64,000 nucleotides of DNA from Vibrio hibernica (GTDB taxonomy: Bacteria > Pseudomonadota > Gammaproteobacteria > Enterobacterales > Vibrionaceae): contig NZ_VHKO01000010.1 in assembly GCF_015223435.1 (NCBI RefSeq), forward strand, positions 18,568 through 82,567. The letters are read 5' to 3'. Positions 1 to 8,410 of this stretch are shown one piece after another (positions within the stretch are counted from its first letter, which is position 1; each line of letters opens with the position of its first letter). The translations under genes and the position numbers were made by a program. Under the pieces are notes generated by a model. That model saw only the letters and a list, made by a program, of their open reading frames with translations. It had not been told where the DNA came from and did not search any database.

Positions 1-1
1 A

Positions 2-718
2 TCGGGTAAATCTACCTCAATGGCGGCAATGACGGGGTATCGAAACTCGAATCAAACCGGTCATATTTTAACTGTCGAAGATCCGATTGAATTTGTACAT
101 GAACATAAAAAATGTATTGTCACTCAGCGAGAAGTTGGCCTTGATACAGATAGCTACGAAATTGCTTTGAAAAATTCATTACGTCAAGCGCCAGATATGA
201 TTTTAATTGGTGAGATCCGCAGCCGTGAAACCATGGAATATGCGATGACGTTTGCTGAAACAGGCCACCTTTGTATGGCCACATTGCATGCCAATAATGC
301 CAATCAAGCATTAGAGCGTATTTTGCATCTAGTGCCGAAAGATCAAAAAGAGCAGTTCTTGTTTGATTTATCTCTTAATCTGAAAGGGGTTGTCGCGCAA
401 CAATTGATCCGAGATAAAAATGGTGAAGGGCGACATGGGGTATTCGAAGTCTTACTTAACACTCCGCGTATTTCAGATTTGATCCGTCGTGGCGATTTAT
501 ATGAATTAAAAACGGCAATGACCCATTCAGCTGAATCAGGTATGCAAACCTTTGATCAAGCGCTATTTAAATTGTTGCAAGAAGATAAAATTAGCCTTGA
601 TGATGCCATGCACAGCGCTGATTCGGCTAACGACTTACGCATGATGCTGAAAACTTTAGTCGATGCTCCAGTGACGGAGAGTGAGAAGCTAAAAGGGATT
701 AAGATTGATATGAGGTAA
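2..718 (+). CDS. pilU: PilU, type IV pilus retraction ATPase (5' end cut by window)
   Basis: C-terminal 238 residues of a PilT/PilU-type secretion ATPase that helps power retraction of type IV pili at the inner face of the cytoplasmic membrane. The frame is already open at base 2, where the last residues of the Walker A loop (GKST) are visible, so the start lies outside the window. Then come the Asp box (TVEDPIEF), the Walker B segment (LIGEIRSRETME) and the His box (CMATLHANNANQALERI). The HEHKKC and TFAETGHLCMATLH stretches fit PilU better than PilT. It ends with TAA and is followed by a terminator shared with the convergent ruvX. Product identity is firm; the N-terminal domain cannot be seen. 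Confidence 0.95.
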   Translation, partial: SGKSTSMAAMTGYRNSNQTGHILTVEDPIEFVHEHKKCIVTQREVGLDTDSYEIALKNSLRQAPDMILIGEIRSRETMEYAMTFAETGHLCMATLHANNANQALERILHLVPKDQKEQFLFDLSLNLKGVVAQQLIRDKNGEGRHGVFEVLLNTPRISDLIRRGDLYELKTAMTHSAESGMQTFDQALFKLLQEDKISLDDAMHSADSANDLRMMLKTLVDAPVTESEKLKGIKIDMR

Positions 719-721
719 CAT

Positions 722-757
722 AAAAGGCAGGGGCTGTGATTTTAGTCCCTGCTATTT
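722..757. terminator. Bidirectional terminator between pilU and ruvX
   Basis: GCAGGG (727-732) pairs with CCCTGC (747-752) around a 14-base loop, between the convergent stops of pilU and ruvX. Short T-runs lie on both sides, the better one for leftward transcription. Confidence 0.6.
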
Positions 758-768
758 AATTCATTGGA

Positions 769-1191
769 TTAGTACTGCGCTTCAAACCAGCTTTCTAAAA
801 TGACCACCGCAGACTGGCAATCCACATTGCCTTTAGTTAGTGCTTTATAGCCACCCATTTGAAAGAGCTCTGCTCGGGCTTCTTGAGTTGATAAACGCTC
901 ATCATGCATCTCAACTGTAACGCCAAAACGGCCAAATAAACGGTTACCGAATTTTTTAGCGCGCGTGGTGATGGTGGTGAGATCTTTACCTTCCATATCC
1001 GTTGGTAGGCCGACCACAATTAAGTTTGGTTGCCACTCTTTAATTTGCTTTTCAATTTCATCCCATTTAGGAATACCATCCACAGCCTTGAATGCTTTCA
1101 AAGGTGAGGCTGTGCCTGTGATGGTTTGCCCTATGGCGCTACCAATGCTTTTAGTGCCGTAGTCAAATGCCATAATGGTTTGGTTAGTCAT
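769..1191 (-). CDS. ruvX: RuvX/YqgF, pre-16S rRNA nuclease (Holliday junction resolvase-like)
   Basis: 140-residue RNase H-fold protein of the YqgF family, which matures the 5' end of 16S rRNA and resembles RuvC. The N-terminal motif [12 protein letters not shown] carries the first catalytic Asp. [11 protein letters not shown] and the C-terminal DERLSTQEA and [12 protein letters not shown] segments are family hallmarks and hold the remaining acidic residues. Length is normal for the family. It lies 48 bases downstream of yqgE on the same strand, and the yqgE-ruvX pairing is widely conserved, so co-transcription is likely. Confidence 0.95.
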   Translation of the reverse strand: MTNQTIMAFDYGTKSIGSAIGQTITGTASPLKAFKAVDGIPKWDEIEKQIKEWQPNLIVVGLPTDMEGKDLTTITTRAKKFGNRLFGRFGVTVEMHDERLSTQEARAELFQMGGYKALTKGNVDCQSAVVILESWFEAQY

Positions 1192-1239
1192 GGGTTTCTC
1201 GTTATAAGTAGCGAATATGATGGATGTTTATTATTGGGA

Positions 1240-1803
1240 TCATGCGTGGCCAGAATCAATTGAAAGCTGAGCGGCATCAATACCCAATGATTGAACGGCT
1301 TTTTTCCAACGTAAAGCGGGTGGCGTATCAAAAATTATACTGGGGTCGGCTGGGGTGGTTAACCAAACATTATCCAGTAATTCTTGTTCTAGTTGACCTG
1401 CGCTCCAACCGGAATAACCTAATGTCACTAAATATTGTTTTGGCTCCGCTTCGGTGCCAAGTACCGTTAAGATATCTTTCGATGTCGTTACGGCTAAATG
1501 CTGGTTAATCTCAATGCTGGATTGATAGTCATCTTTTAATTGGTGCAGAATAAAGCCACGATCGGTTGCGACAGGCCCACCATTTAACACCGGATTTTGT
1601 AGGCTTTTGGTGCAAATTTGTGGATGAACAGGCTGAACATCAATTTGCTTCAACATGTTGCCAATGTTAATGCCTATTGGTGCATTAATCACTAACCCCA
1701 TTGCGCCATCATCATTATGCTCACACAGATAAATTACGGTTCGAGTGAAATGTTGATCTTTCATGCTTGGCATGGCGATCAGAAAATGATCGGTTAAATT
1801 CAT
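1240..1803 (-). CDS. yqgE: YqgE/AlgH family protein (UPF0301)
   Basis: 187-residue member of the YqgE/AlgH family (UPF0301), a soluble cytoplasmic protein whose biochemical role is not settled. Visible family features are the start [13 protein letters not shown], the [12 protein letters not shown] segment near residue 30-40, a [16 protein letters not shown] stretch around residue 75, and [11 protein letters not shown] near residue 130. Length is typical. The gene sits upstream of ruvX and downstream of gshB in the usual order gshB-yqgE-ruvX. The 150-base gap to gshB leaves room for its own promoter, though I see no strong one. The stop is TGA. Confidence 0.95.
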   Translation of the reverse strand: MNLTDHFLIAMPSMKDQHFTRTVIYLCEHNDDGAMGLVINAPIGINIGNMLKQIDVQPVHPQICTKSLQNPVLNGGPVATDRGFILHQLKDDYQSSIEINQHLAVTTSKDILTVLGTEAEPKQYLVTLGYSGWSAGQLEQELLDNVWLTTPADPSIIFDTPPALRWKKAVQSLGIDAAQLSIDSGHA

Positions 1804-1955
1804 ATTCTCTCCGTGTCAGTTTTATGACCTGCCTACTATTTTTTAGTAAGCAGGATCATGAGCCGTTGGTGATGATTACTTACCTTGCTTGATCGCTATT
1901 GGCTTTATATCTGTTAGTTAATGATTACTTTTATTAATAACTATATTGCTAATAA

Positions 1956-2903
1956 TTATTTTTCATTGACTCGTCGTTCAATGGCATCCATTAACTTACC
2001 GGTAATTGAAATATCAAACGCCGCTTCAATCTCTTTAATGCAAGTCGGGCTAGTGACGTTAATTTCCGTGAGTTTATCGCCAATAACATCAAGGCCAACA
2101 AAGATCAGCCCTTTTTCTTTTAGCGTTGGGGCGACGGCCAGAGCTATTTTAAGATCAGTTTCACTCAATGGACGCGCTTCACCACGACCGCCAGCGGCTA
2201 AGTTGCCACGAGTTTCGCCTTTAGCTGGAATGCGAGCTAAGCAATAAGGCATCGGTTCGCCATCTACGACTAAAATACGTTTATCGCCATTGCTAATATC
2301 AGGTACGAAGGTTTGCGCCATTGCGTAGTTCTGACCGTGATTAGTCAAGGTTTCAATGATCACAGAAACGTTTGGATCATCTTGTTTTACACGGAAAATA
2401 GAAGCGCCACCCATGCCATCAAGCGGCTTTAAAATTACATCACCATGTTTTTCTTTGAATGCTTTAATTTTTTCAGCTTTACGCGTCACAATAGTGATTG
2501 GGGTTAATTCTGGGAACCAAGCAGTAAACAGTTTCTCATTACAATCACGCAGGCTTTGCGGTTTATTGACGATTAACGTGCCTTTTTCTTCTGCGCGTTC
2601 AAGAATGTAAGTGGCATAGATAAATTCAGTGTCGAAAGGAGGATCTTTGCGCATGAGTACGGCATCAAGTTCCGACAATTCAATCGTTTGTTCTGAGTTG
2701 AATTCATACCACTTAGCCGGATCTTCGATAAGAGTGACGGTTTTTGTGTCTGCAATCGCGACGCCTTGCTCTAAATGCAGATCCGCCATTTCCATGTAAT
2801 GGATTTCCCAACCGCGACGCTGTGCTTCTAACATCATGGCAAAACTTGAATCTTTCTTGATATTAATGGATGAGATTGGGTCCATTACGATGCCGATTTT
2901 CAT
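1956..2903 (-). CDS. gshB: Glutathione synthetase
   Basis: 315-residue ATP-grasp enzyme that joins gamma-glutamylcysteine and glycine with ATP to make glutathione in the cytosol, the second step of the pathway. The N-terminal KIGIVMDPI opening is typical of bacterial GshB. ATP-grasp elements follow: VILKPLDGMGGASIF near residue 155-170, NGDKRILVVDGEPMPYC near 210, and GLDVIGDKLTEINVTSPTC near the C-terminus, which carries metal- and ATP-contacting residues. Length matches the E. coli enzyme. It lies 39 bases downstream of rsmE on the same strand and is probably expressed with it. Confidence 0.97.
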   Translation of the reverse strand: MKIGIVMDPISSINIKKDSSFAMMLEAQRRGWEIHYMEMADLHLEQGVAIADTKTVTLIEDPAKWYEFNSEQTIELSELDAVLMRKDPPFDTEFIYATYILERAEEKGTLIVNKPQSLRDCNEKLFTAWFPELTPITIVTRKAEKIKAFKEKHGDVILKPLDGMGGASIFRVKQDDPNVSVIIETLTNHGQNYAMAQTFVPDISNGDKRILVVDGEPMPYCLARIPAKGETRGNLAAGGRGEARPLSETDLKIALAVAPTLKEKGLIFVGLDVIGDKLTEINVTSPTCIKEIEAAFDISITGKLMDAIERRVNEK

Positions 2904-2942
2904 GTGTTTCTCCTGCTTATATTAAATAGCCGCTGGCTAGAT

Positions 2943-3674
2943 TTAGCCCAGATCGCCAAAACGAACTTGTAGCGCGGTGATGGCGGAAAGGCCTGCGGTT
3001 TCGGTTCGCAGAACGCGCGGTCCTAATAAGGTTTCTTCGAATTTATATTGTTCGGTCATTTGAATTTCTTCATCAGACAAACCACCTTCAGGGCCAATCA
3101 ATAAACGAACTTTATTAACCGGTTCAGGCAAGGTGTTGATTGAGTATTTTGCTCTTGGGTGCAAATTGAGTTTAAGACCATCATAGTCCTCCGCGCACCA
3201 TTGTTCTAGTTGCATTAACGGGCGAATTTGCGGAACGATATTACGACCACATTGCTCACAAGCGGCAATCGCTATTTTTTGCCACTGCTGTAACTTTTTA
3301 TCAAAACGTTCGCTATTTAACTTTACGCCACAGCGCTCTGAGATTAACGGCGTAATGATATTTACCCCAAGCTCGACCGCTTTTTGAATGGTGAATTCCA
3401 TTTTGTCACCACGAGAGATGACTTGCCCAAGATGCAGATCTAAAGGGGATTCAACTGATCTCTCAATACGGTTATGCAATTCAACCGTGACATTTTTCTT
3501 AGAAACCGATGCGATAGTGGCGGGAAATTCTGCGCCACTGCCATCAAATAGCAAAACATCTTGGCCTATCGTCATACGAAGAACACGACCAATATGGCCA
3601 GATGCGTCGTCAGAAAGAGGGAGTTCACCAAGCCCAATAATGGTTTCTGGGTGGTAAATTCTAGGGATTCTCAT
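2943..3674 (-). CDS. rsmE: 16S rRNA m3U1498 methyltransferase RsmE
   Basis: 243-residue SPOUT-class methyltransferase that methylates N3 of U1498 in 16S rRNA. It has an N-terminal PUA-like region (start RIPRIYHP) and a C-terminal knotted SAM-binding fold. The latter shows [20 protein letters not shown] near residue 90-110, the [13 protein letters not shown] loop near residue 195, and the final [16 protein letters not shown]-pocket segment. Length is normal. It precedes gshB. In most vibrios an extracellular endonuclease gene (dns/endA) lies between sprT and rsmE. Here only 82 non-coding bases separate them. Confidence 0.96.
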   Translation of the reverse strand: MRIPRIYHPETIIGLGELPLSDDASGHIGRVLRMTIGQDVLLFDGSGAEFPATIASVSKKNVTVELHNRIERSVESPLDLHLGQVISRGDKMEFTIQKAVELGVNIITPLISERCGVKLNSERFDKKLQQWQKIAIAACEQCGRNIVPQIRPLMQLEQWCAEDYDGLKLNLHPRAKYSINTLPEPVNKVRLLIGPEGGLSDEEIQMTEQYKFEETLLGPRVLRTETAGLSAITALQVRFGDLG

Positions 3675-3756
3675 GGTGTAACCTGTGATCGGATGGATAG
3701 TCTATGCATAACATGGATGTTGTTGTTTAAAAAAACAAGGGCTGAAGAGGCATTAA

Positions 3757-4278
3757 TCAGTCGTTCAATGTATTAATGACAGGCTGTAATTGTGCTTTGC
3801 AACGAGTGCAATGATATTGAGTTTGCTGTCTTATTATCTTGTTATGACGGCGAATACTTATTGCATGGCTTTGGCACTGGCAGTGATATTCAAACGTTAA
3901 ACCTTGAACGGAACTGACATCAAATTGATGACGAGTTTCGGGGTTGAGTTTGAACACTTTGATCATGACTGCTTGCCATTCTTTTCCATGAGGGCGAACT
4001 CGACCAAATTGATGATAGGTAATTAAATGTGCAATTTCGTGAGGGATCACCTGTTGCAGAAACTCGGTTTGATTTTCTAATAGTAAGGTTGGGTTCAGTC
4101 TAATCTCCCAACTTTGCAAATAAGCTTTGCCTGCGACTTTACCGCGTACATTAAAATGAACATTTGGCATAGCAAATTGACAATCAAGAGCTTGTTGTGC
4201 TTTCTCTATGCAATCTTGAATGGTTTGTTGTACTTGTTGCAGCAAAGGCGCAGGGATCTTACAAGCTGACATGTTCAA
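3757..4278 (-). CDS. sprT: SprT family zinc metalloprotease-like protein
   Basis: 173-residue SprT-like protein. The family is related to SPRTN proteases, but the substrate of bacterial SprT is not established. The zinc-metalloprotease signature HEIAH occupies residues 80-84, with a third His supplied downstream in the FGRVRPHGKEW segment. A C-terminal zinc ribbon is made by the CQC pair near residue 133 and the CTRC pair near residue 156. Length is normal for SprT. The reading could start at codon 1 or 3 (Met-Asn-Met). It is flanked by metK upstream and rsmE downstream. The stop is TGA. Confidence 0.92.
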   Translation of the reverse strand: MNMSACKIPAPLLQQVQQTIQDCIEKAQQALDCQFAMPNVHFNVRGKVAGKAYLQSWEIRLNPTLLLENQTEFLQQVIPHEIAHLITYHQFGRVRPHGKEWQAVMIKVFKLNPETRHQFDVSSVQGLTFEYHCQCQSHAISIRRHNKIIRQQTQYHCTRCKAQLQPVINTLND

Positions 4279-4365
4279 CCTATCATTTTAAACAGGGCTC
4301 TAACAAAAAATCCTCACCAAAATGGCAAGGACTTAATTAAGTTACGTTTTATCTATTAAGAGACT

Positions 4366-5517
4366 TTACAGGCTTGCGAATGCACGTAGTGCTTCTGCTT
4401 TGTCTGTTGCTTCCCAAGGGAATTCTTCACGACCAAAGTGTCCATACGCTGCTGTTTTCTTATAGATAGGTTGTAGCAAGTTTAACATTTCTTGTAGGCC
4501 GTATGGGCGTAGGTCGAAATGTTGACGTACTGCTTCAACAATAATTTCTGCTGGTACTTTCTCTGTGCCAAATGTCTCTACCATGATAGAGGTTGGTTCT
4601 GCCACGCCGATAGCATAAGACAGTTGAATCTCACAACGGTCAGCAAGACCAGCTGCAACGATATTTTTTGCAACATAACGTGCAGCGTATGCCGCAGAGC
4701 GATCGACTTTTGATGGATCCTTACCAGAGAACGCACCGCCACCGTGACGAGCTGCGCCGCCGTAAGTGTCGACGATAATTTTACGACCGGTTAAACCACA
4801 GTCACCCATTGGTCCACCGATAACAAAGCGGCCGGTTGGATTAATAAAGTACTTGGTGTCTTTACTTAACCATTCTGCAGGAAGAACTGGCTTGATGATT
4901 TCTTCCATGACCGCTTCACGTAGATCGGCGGTTGAAATTGAATCGCTGTGCTGAGTAGAAAGAACCACTGCATCAATACCGACAATCTTGCCTTGGTCGT
5001 ATTGGAAAGTTACTTGAGATTTTGCATCTGGGCGCAAGAAATCAAGTTTGCCACTTTTACGTACTTCTGCTTGTTTTTTCACAAGTAGGTGAGAGTAAGT
5101 AATTGGCGCAGGCATTAGAACTGGCGTTTCGTTACACGCATAACCAAACATGATGCCTTGGTCACCAGCGCCTTGATCTTTAGGGGCGGCTTTATCAACA
5201 CCTTGGTTGATGTCTGGAGATTGTTTGCCAATGGTGTTTAATACGGCGCAAGAGTTAGCGTCAAAACCCATATCTGAATGGACATAACCAATTTCACGTA
5301 CGGTTTCACGCGTGATTTCTTCAATATCAACCCATGCAGAAGTAGTGACTTCACCACCAACCATTACCATGCCGGTTTTAACGTAGGTTTCACACGCCAC
5401 ACGTGCTTTTGGATCTTGTTCTAAAATCGCATCCAAAACCGCATCTGAAATTTGATCGGCAATTTTGTCTGGATGACCTTCAGAGACGGATTCTGAAGTA
5501 AATAAATGCTTAGCCAT
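4366..5517 (-). CDS. metK: S-adenosylmethionine synthetase
   Basis: 383-residue methionine adenosyltransferase making SAM from methionine and ATP; acts as a cytosolic tetramer. Signatures are the GHPDK loop near residue 14, [12 protein letters not shown] near 115-126, and the glycine-rich [16 protein letters not shown] near 256. I start at ATG 5517 because bacterial MetK begins [10 protein letters not shown] and a GGAG lies 9 bases upstream. A GTG five codons further out is also in frame, but that GGAG overlaps its second codon and cannot serve it. The upstream region has a promoter overlapped by a MetJ operator and a leader of about 165 bases with strong hairpin potential, so repression by SAM-loaded MetJ is expected. 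Confidence 0.98.
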   Translation of the reverse strand: MAKHLFTSESVSEGHPDKIADQISDAVLDAILEQDPKARVACETYVKTGMVMVGGEVTTSAWVDIEEITRETVREIGYVHSDMGFDANSCAVLNTIGKQSPDINQGVDKAAPKDQGAGDQGIMFGYACNETPVLMPAPITYSHLLVKKQAEVRKSGKLDFLRPDAKSQVTFQYDQGKIVGIDAVVLSTQHSDSISTADLREAVMEEIIKPVLPAEWLSKDTKYFINPTGRFVIGGPMGDCGLTGRKIIVDTYGGAARHGGGAFSGKDPSKVDRSAAYAARYVAKNIVAAGLADRCEIQLSYAIGVAEPTSIMVETFGTEKVPAEIIVEAVRQHFDLRPYGLQEMLNLLQPIYKKTAAYGHFGREEFPWEATDKAEALRAFASL

Positions 5518-5582
5518 GTGTGAATGCTCCACTTTGAATCACACTAGTTCATCATTTGATGATAAAAGTGATTGAGTTAGAA

Positions 5583-5643
5583 AAGACGCGTCCATGGTGG
5601 GCATTAACTTACGAGAGAGGTTAATGACAAGGGCTCGCGTCTT
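5583..5643 (-). promoter_or_regulatory. Structured element in the metK 5' leader
   Basis: On the metK strand the leader contains AAGACGCG (5643-5636) that pairs perfectly with CGCGTCTT (5590-5583). The enclosed 45 bases hold a second nested stem, CATTAAC with GTTAATG. The outer stem is followed by a short run TTTTCT about 65 bases before the metK start, so the element is attenuator-like. No known SAM riboswitch class is recognisable to me. Function is inferred only from position and pairing. Confidence 0.4.
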
Positions 5644-5665
5644 CTTAAATAAACGTTAAAATTGT

Positions 5666-5717
5666 AGGTGTTTCTACATCTAGACGTCTATTCTAGTTTT
5701 GATTGTCCGAATTACAA
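5666..5717 (-). promoter_or_regulatory. metK promoter overlapped by a MetJ operator
   Basis: AGACGTCT at 5682-5689 is a perfect 8-base met box. The two adjoining 8-mers toward metK (5674-5681 and 5666-5673) each match 5 of 8, giving the tandem array MetJ needs. Immediately upstream on the minus strand lie a -10 TAGAAT (5695-5690) and a weak -35 TTGTAA (5717-5712), 16 bases apart. The first met box would therefore cover the transcription start. This is the classical arrangement for SAM-dependent MetJ repression. Confidence 0.65.
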
Positions 5718-5808
5718 GCTTTTTTAATAAAATATCGATAGGTACTGACTTCTGACCTCATATTTTGAGAAGCGGAAATGCACATAAATATGGCTATATT
5801 CACTATTG

Positions 5809-5824
5809 ACGCATTCGATTGCGT
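5809..5824 (+). promoter_or_regulatory. Probable PurR box upstream of tkt
   Basis: The 16-mer ACGCATTCGATTGCGT has perfect 5-base inverted arms and the central CG of the PurR operator. It misses the general consensus ANGCAANCGNTTNCNT at one position. A TATATT (5795-5800) just upstream could be the -10, placing the box over the transcription start. It lies about 210 bases before tkt, giving a long leader. A second, better supported box sits before purL in this window. Confidence 0.45.
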
Positions 5825-5909
5825 TCACGCTCTGAAAGGCTCATGCATCCAATTATGTGATAAATATAAAAAAGCGAGGAAAAGAGAGGAAAAATAACAA
5901 ATATACGGC

Positions 5910-5987
5910 GGTTAACATTTGCAGTAACCCGGGTGCTTTGCGACAATACCGACCAGCATTCTGAGTGGGGTGAATATTTACCTCACT
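5910..5987 (+). promoter_or_regulatory. Two hairpins in the long tkt leader
   Basis: GGTTA (5910-5914) pairs with TAACC (5925-5929). Further on, AGTGGGGTG (5964-5972) pairs with TACCTCACT (5979-5987) around a 6-base loop, nine pairs of which two are G-U. Neither is followed by a T-run, so they are not terminators. They lie 50-130 bases before tkt. Function unknown. Confidence 0.35.
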
Positions 5988-6036
5988 TTGCCAACCTAAA
6001 AACCTTTAATTCGCTTATGCAAACCCAGGAGCAGAC

Positions 6037-8031
6037 ATGACGTCTCGTAAAGATCTAGCAAATGCAATCCGTGCTTTAAGCATGGACGGTGTTCAACAGG
6101 CTAATTCAGGTCACCCAGGCGCCCCAATGGGGATGGCCGATATCGCTGAAGTTCTTTGGCGTTCACATTTAAACCATAACCCACAAAACCCTGAGTGGGC
6201 TGATCGTGACCGTTTCATTCTTTCGAATGGCCACGGTTCAATGCTAATTTACTCTTTACTTCATCTTTCAGGTTATGAGCTACCAATTTCAGAACTGAAA
6301 AACTTCCGTCAACTGCATTCAAAAACGCCTGGTCATCCAGAGTACGGTTATGCACCTGGCATTGAAACAACAACGGGTCCTTTAGGTCAAGGTATCACTA
6401 ACGCGGTTGGTATGGCGTTGGCTGAAAAATCGCTTGCAGCGCAGTTTAATAAAGAAGGTCACGACATCGTTGATCACTTCACATACACCTTCCTTGGCGA
6501 CGGTTGTATGATGGAAGGCATCTCACACGAAGCCTGTTCTCTTGCTGGTGTTCTAGGTTTAGGTAAGTTGGTTGCATTTTGGGATGACAACGGTATTTCT
6601 ATCGATGGTCATGTTGAAGGTTGGTTTGCAGATGATACTCCTAAGCGTTTTGAAGCTTATGGCTGGCATGTTATTCCTGGTGTTGATGGCCATGATTCAG
6701 ATGCGATTGAAGCAGCAATTCAAGCAGCAAAAGCAGACCCTCGTCCAACGCTAATTTGTACTAAAACCGTCATTGGTTTTGGTTCTCCAAATAAAGCTGG
6801 CACACACGATTGTCACGGCGCACCACTTGGCGCTGATGAAATTGTTGCAACTAAAGCGCAACTTGGTTGGGCACACGGTCCTTTCGAAATCCCTTCTGAC
6901 ATTTATGCTCAGTGGGATGCAAAAGAAGCAGGCGCAGCAAAAGAAGCAGCATGGAATGAGAAGTTTGCAGCATACGCAACGGCTTATCCTGAACTTGCCG
7001 CTGAATTTAAACGTCGTACTGCGGGTGATTTACCAGCTAACTGGGAAGAAAAAGCAAATGCAATCATTGCCGATCTTCAAGCAAACCCTGCGAACATCGC
7101 TTCACGTAAAGCCTCACAAAACGCACTAGAAGCGTTTGGTCAAATGCTACCTGAATTCATGGGCGGCTCAGCTGACCTTGCGCCTTCTAACTTGACTATG
7201 TGGTCTGGTTCTAAAGCGCTAACGGCTGATGATGCTTCTGGCAACTACATTCACTACGGTGTACGTGAGTTTGCAATGACAGCGATCATCAATGGTATCG
7301 CGCTACATGGCGGTTTTATTCCTTACGGCGCGACCTTCCTGATGTTTATGGAATACGCTCGTAACGCAATGCGTATGGCTGCGTTGATGAAAATTCAAAA
7401 CATCCAAGTGTATACGCATGACTCAATTGGTCTTGGCGAAGATGGTCCAACTCACCAACCGGTTGAGCAAATTGCTTCTCTACGCATGACACCAAACATG
7501 AGCACATGGCGTCCATGTGACCAAGTTGAATCAGCAGTGGCTTGGAAACTAGCGATTGAACGTAAAGATGCGCCATCTGCGCTTATCTTCTCGCGTCAAA
7601 ATCTAGCACAACAAGAACGTACCGCTGAGCAAGTTGCGAACATCGCAAAAGGTGCTTATATCCTGAAAGATTGCGCTGGTAAGCCTGAACTTATCTTAAT
7701 TGCAACGGGTTCTGAAGTTGAGCTAGTAGTAGAAGCTGCAGAAACACTGACAGCTGAAGGGACGAAAGTACGCGTTGTTTCTATGCCATCGACTGATGCC
7801 TTTGATAAGCAAGATGCGGCATATCGCGAAGCAGTATTACCATCTGATGTAACAGCACGTATTGCCGTTGAAGCAGGTATTGCTGATTACTGGTTCAAAT
7901 ATGTTGGCCTAGACGGTCGCATCATCGGTATGACTACATTTGGCGAATCTGCACCAGCAGGCGAGCTATTTAAAATGTTTGGCTTTACCGTTGAAAACGT
8001 ACTTGAGACTGCGAAAGAATTAATCGCTTAA
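6037..8031 (+). CDS. tkt: Transketolase
   Basis: 664-residue thiamine-diphosphate enzyme of the pentose phosphate pathway. It moves two-carbon ketol units between sugar phosphates and feeds erythrose-4-phosphate to aromatic and PLP synthesis. The N-terminal half shows [18 protein letters not shown] with the catalytic His region, GPLGQG near 115, and the ThDP motif GDGCMMEG...DDN at about 155-186. The pyrimidine domain has SADLAPSN and GVREFAM, and the C-terminal domain has the [14 protein letters not shown] segment. Length is normal. AGGAG precedes the ATG by 6 bases. Upstream are a likely PurR box and a hairpin-rich leader; a strong terminator follows. Confidence 0.98.
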   Translation: MTSRKDLANAIRALSMDGVQQANSGHPGAPMGMADIAEVLWRSHLNHNPQNPEWADRDRFILSNGHGSMLIYSLLHLSGYELPISELKNFRQLHSKTPGHPEYGYAPGIETTTGPLGQGITNAVGMALAEKSLAAQFNKEGHDIVDHFTYTFLGDGCMMEGISHEACSLAGVLGLGKLVAFWDDNGISIDGHVEGWFADDTPKRFEAYGWHVIPGVDGHDSDAIEAAIQAAKADPRPTLICTKTVIGFGSPNKAGTHDCHGAPLGADEIVATKAQLGWAHGPFEIPSDIYAQWDAKEAGAAKEAAWNEKFAAYATAYPELAAEFKRRTAGDLPANWEEKANAIIADLQANPANIASRKASQNALEAFGQMLPEFMGGSADLAPSNLTMWSGSKALTADDASGNYIHYGVREFAMTAIINGIALHGGFIPYGATFLMFMEYARNAMRMAALMKIQNIQVYTHDSIGLGEDGPTHQPVEQIASLRMTPNMSTWRPCDQVESAVAWKLAIERKDAPSALIFSRQNLAQQERTAEQVANIAKGAYILKDCAGKPELILIATGSEVELVVEAAETLTAEGTKVRVVSMPSTDAFDKQDAAYREAVLPSDVTARIAVEAGIADYWFKYVGLDGRIIGMTTFGESAPAGELFKMFGFTVENVLETAKELIA

Positions 8032-8060
8032 TTGTTGATGTAATTTAATCGAATAGATAA

Positions 8061-8090
8061 AGCCAGTGTCTTCGGATACTGGCTTTTTTG
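8061..8090 (+). terminator. Terminator after tkt
   Basis: AGCCAGTGTC and GATACTGGCT form a 10-base stem closed by a TTCG tetraloop and followed by TTTTTTG. This is a textbook Rho-independent terminator. Confidence 0.92.
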
Positions 8091-8410
8091 TGCCTGTTGT
8101 TCCGTCCTAAATAACTGTTCCGTCTTAAACAACAGAGTGGACTTAAATAAATAGAATGCGTCTAAGTGACAAAATCTGCATTGTTTACGCTCAGCCTACC
8201 TAAATCACGATTTATCTACCATACTAAAAAATCAATTTGGCGAGAGTTCATTAACACTGAGCAAGCACAAGTTCGGCCATCACACTTTATGTTTACTTTT
8301 GATTGGCTAGGTTACTTATTTTGTATTGCTCATTTGGCTTTAGTGGCGTGATCCCCAATCATTCTTCTAAAGCCTATTTTAGCTTTTAGCACTTCAATCA
8401 GAGGTAGCAC
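8091..8410. repeat. Non-coding tkt-ggt interval with an 18-base tandem repeat
   Basis: GTTCCGTCCTAAATAAC (8099-8115) is repeated at 8117-8133 with two differences. A decayed third copy (10 of 17) starts at 8135, giving a period of 18. The rest of the interval up to ggt has no gene I can support. A short open frame at 8166-8351 has no ribosome binding site and no recognisable family. Confidence 0.6.

Noticed and set aside
5518..5532. Longer MetK start at GTG 5532
   Set aside because: Homologues begin MAKHLFTS at ATG 5517, and the GGAG used by that ATG overlaps the second codon of the longer version.
8166..8351. 61-codon open frame before ggt
   Set aside because: No ribosome site, no recognisable family and random-looking composition.
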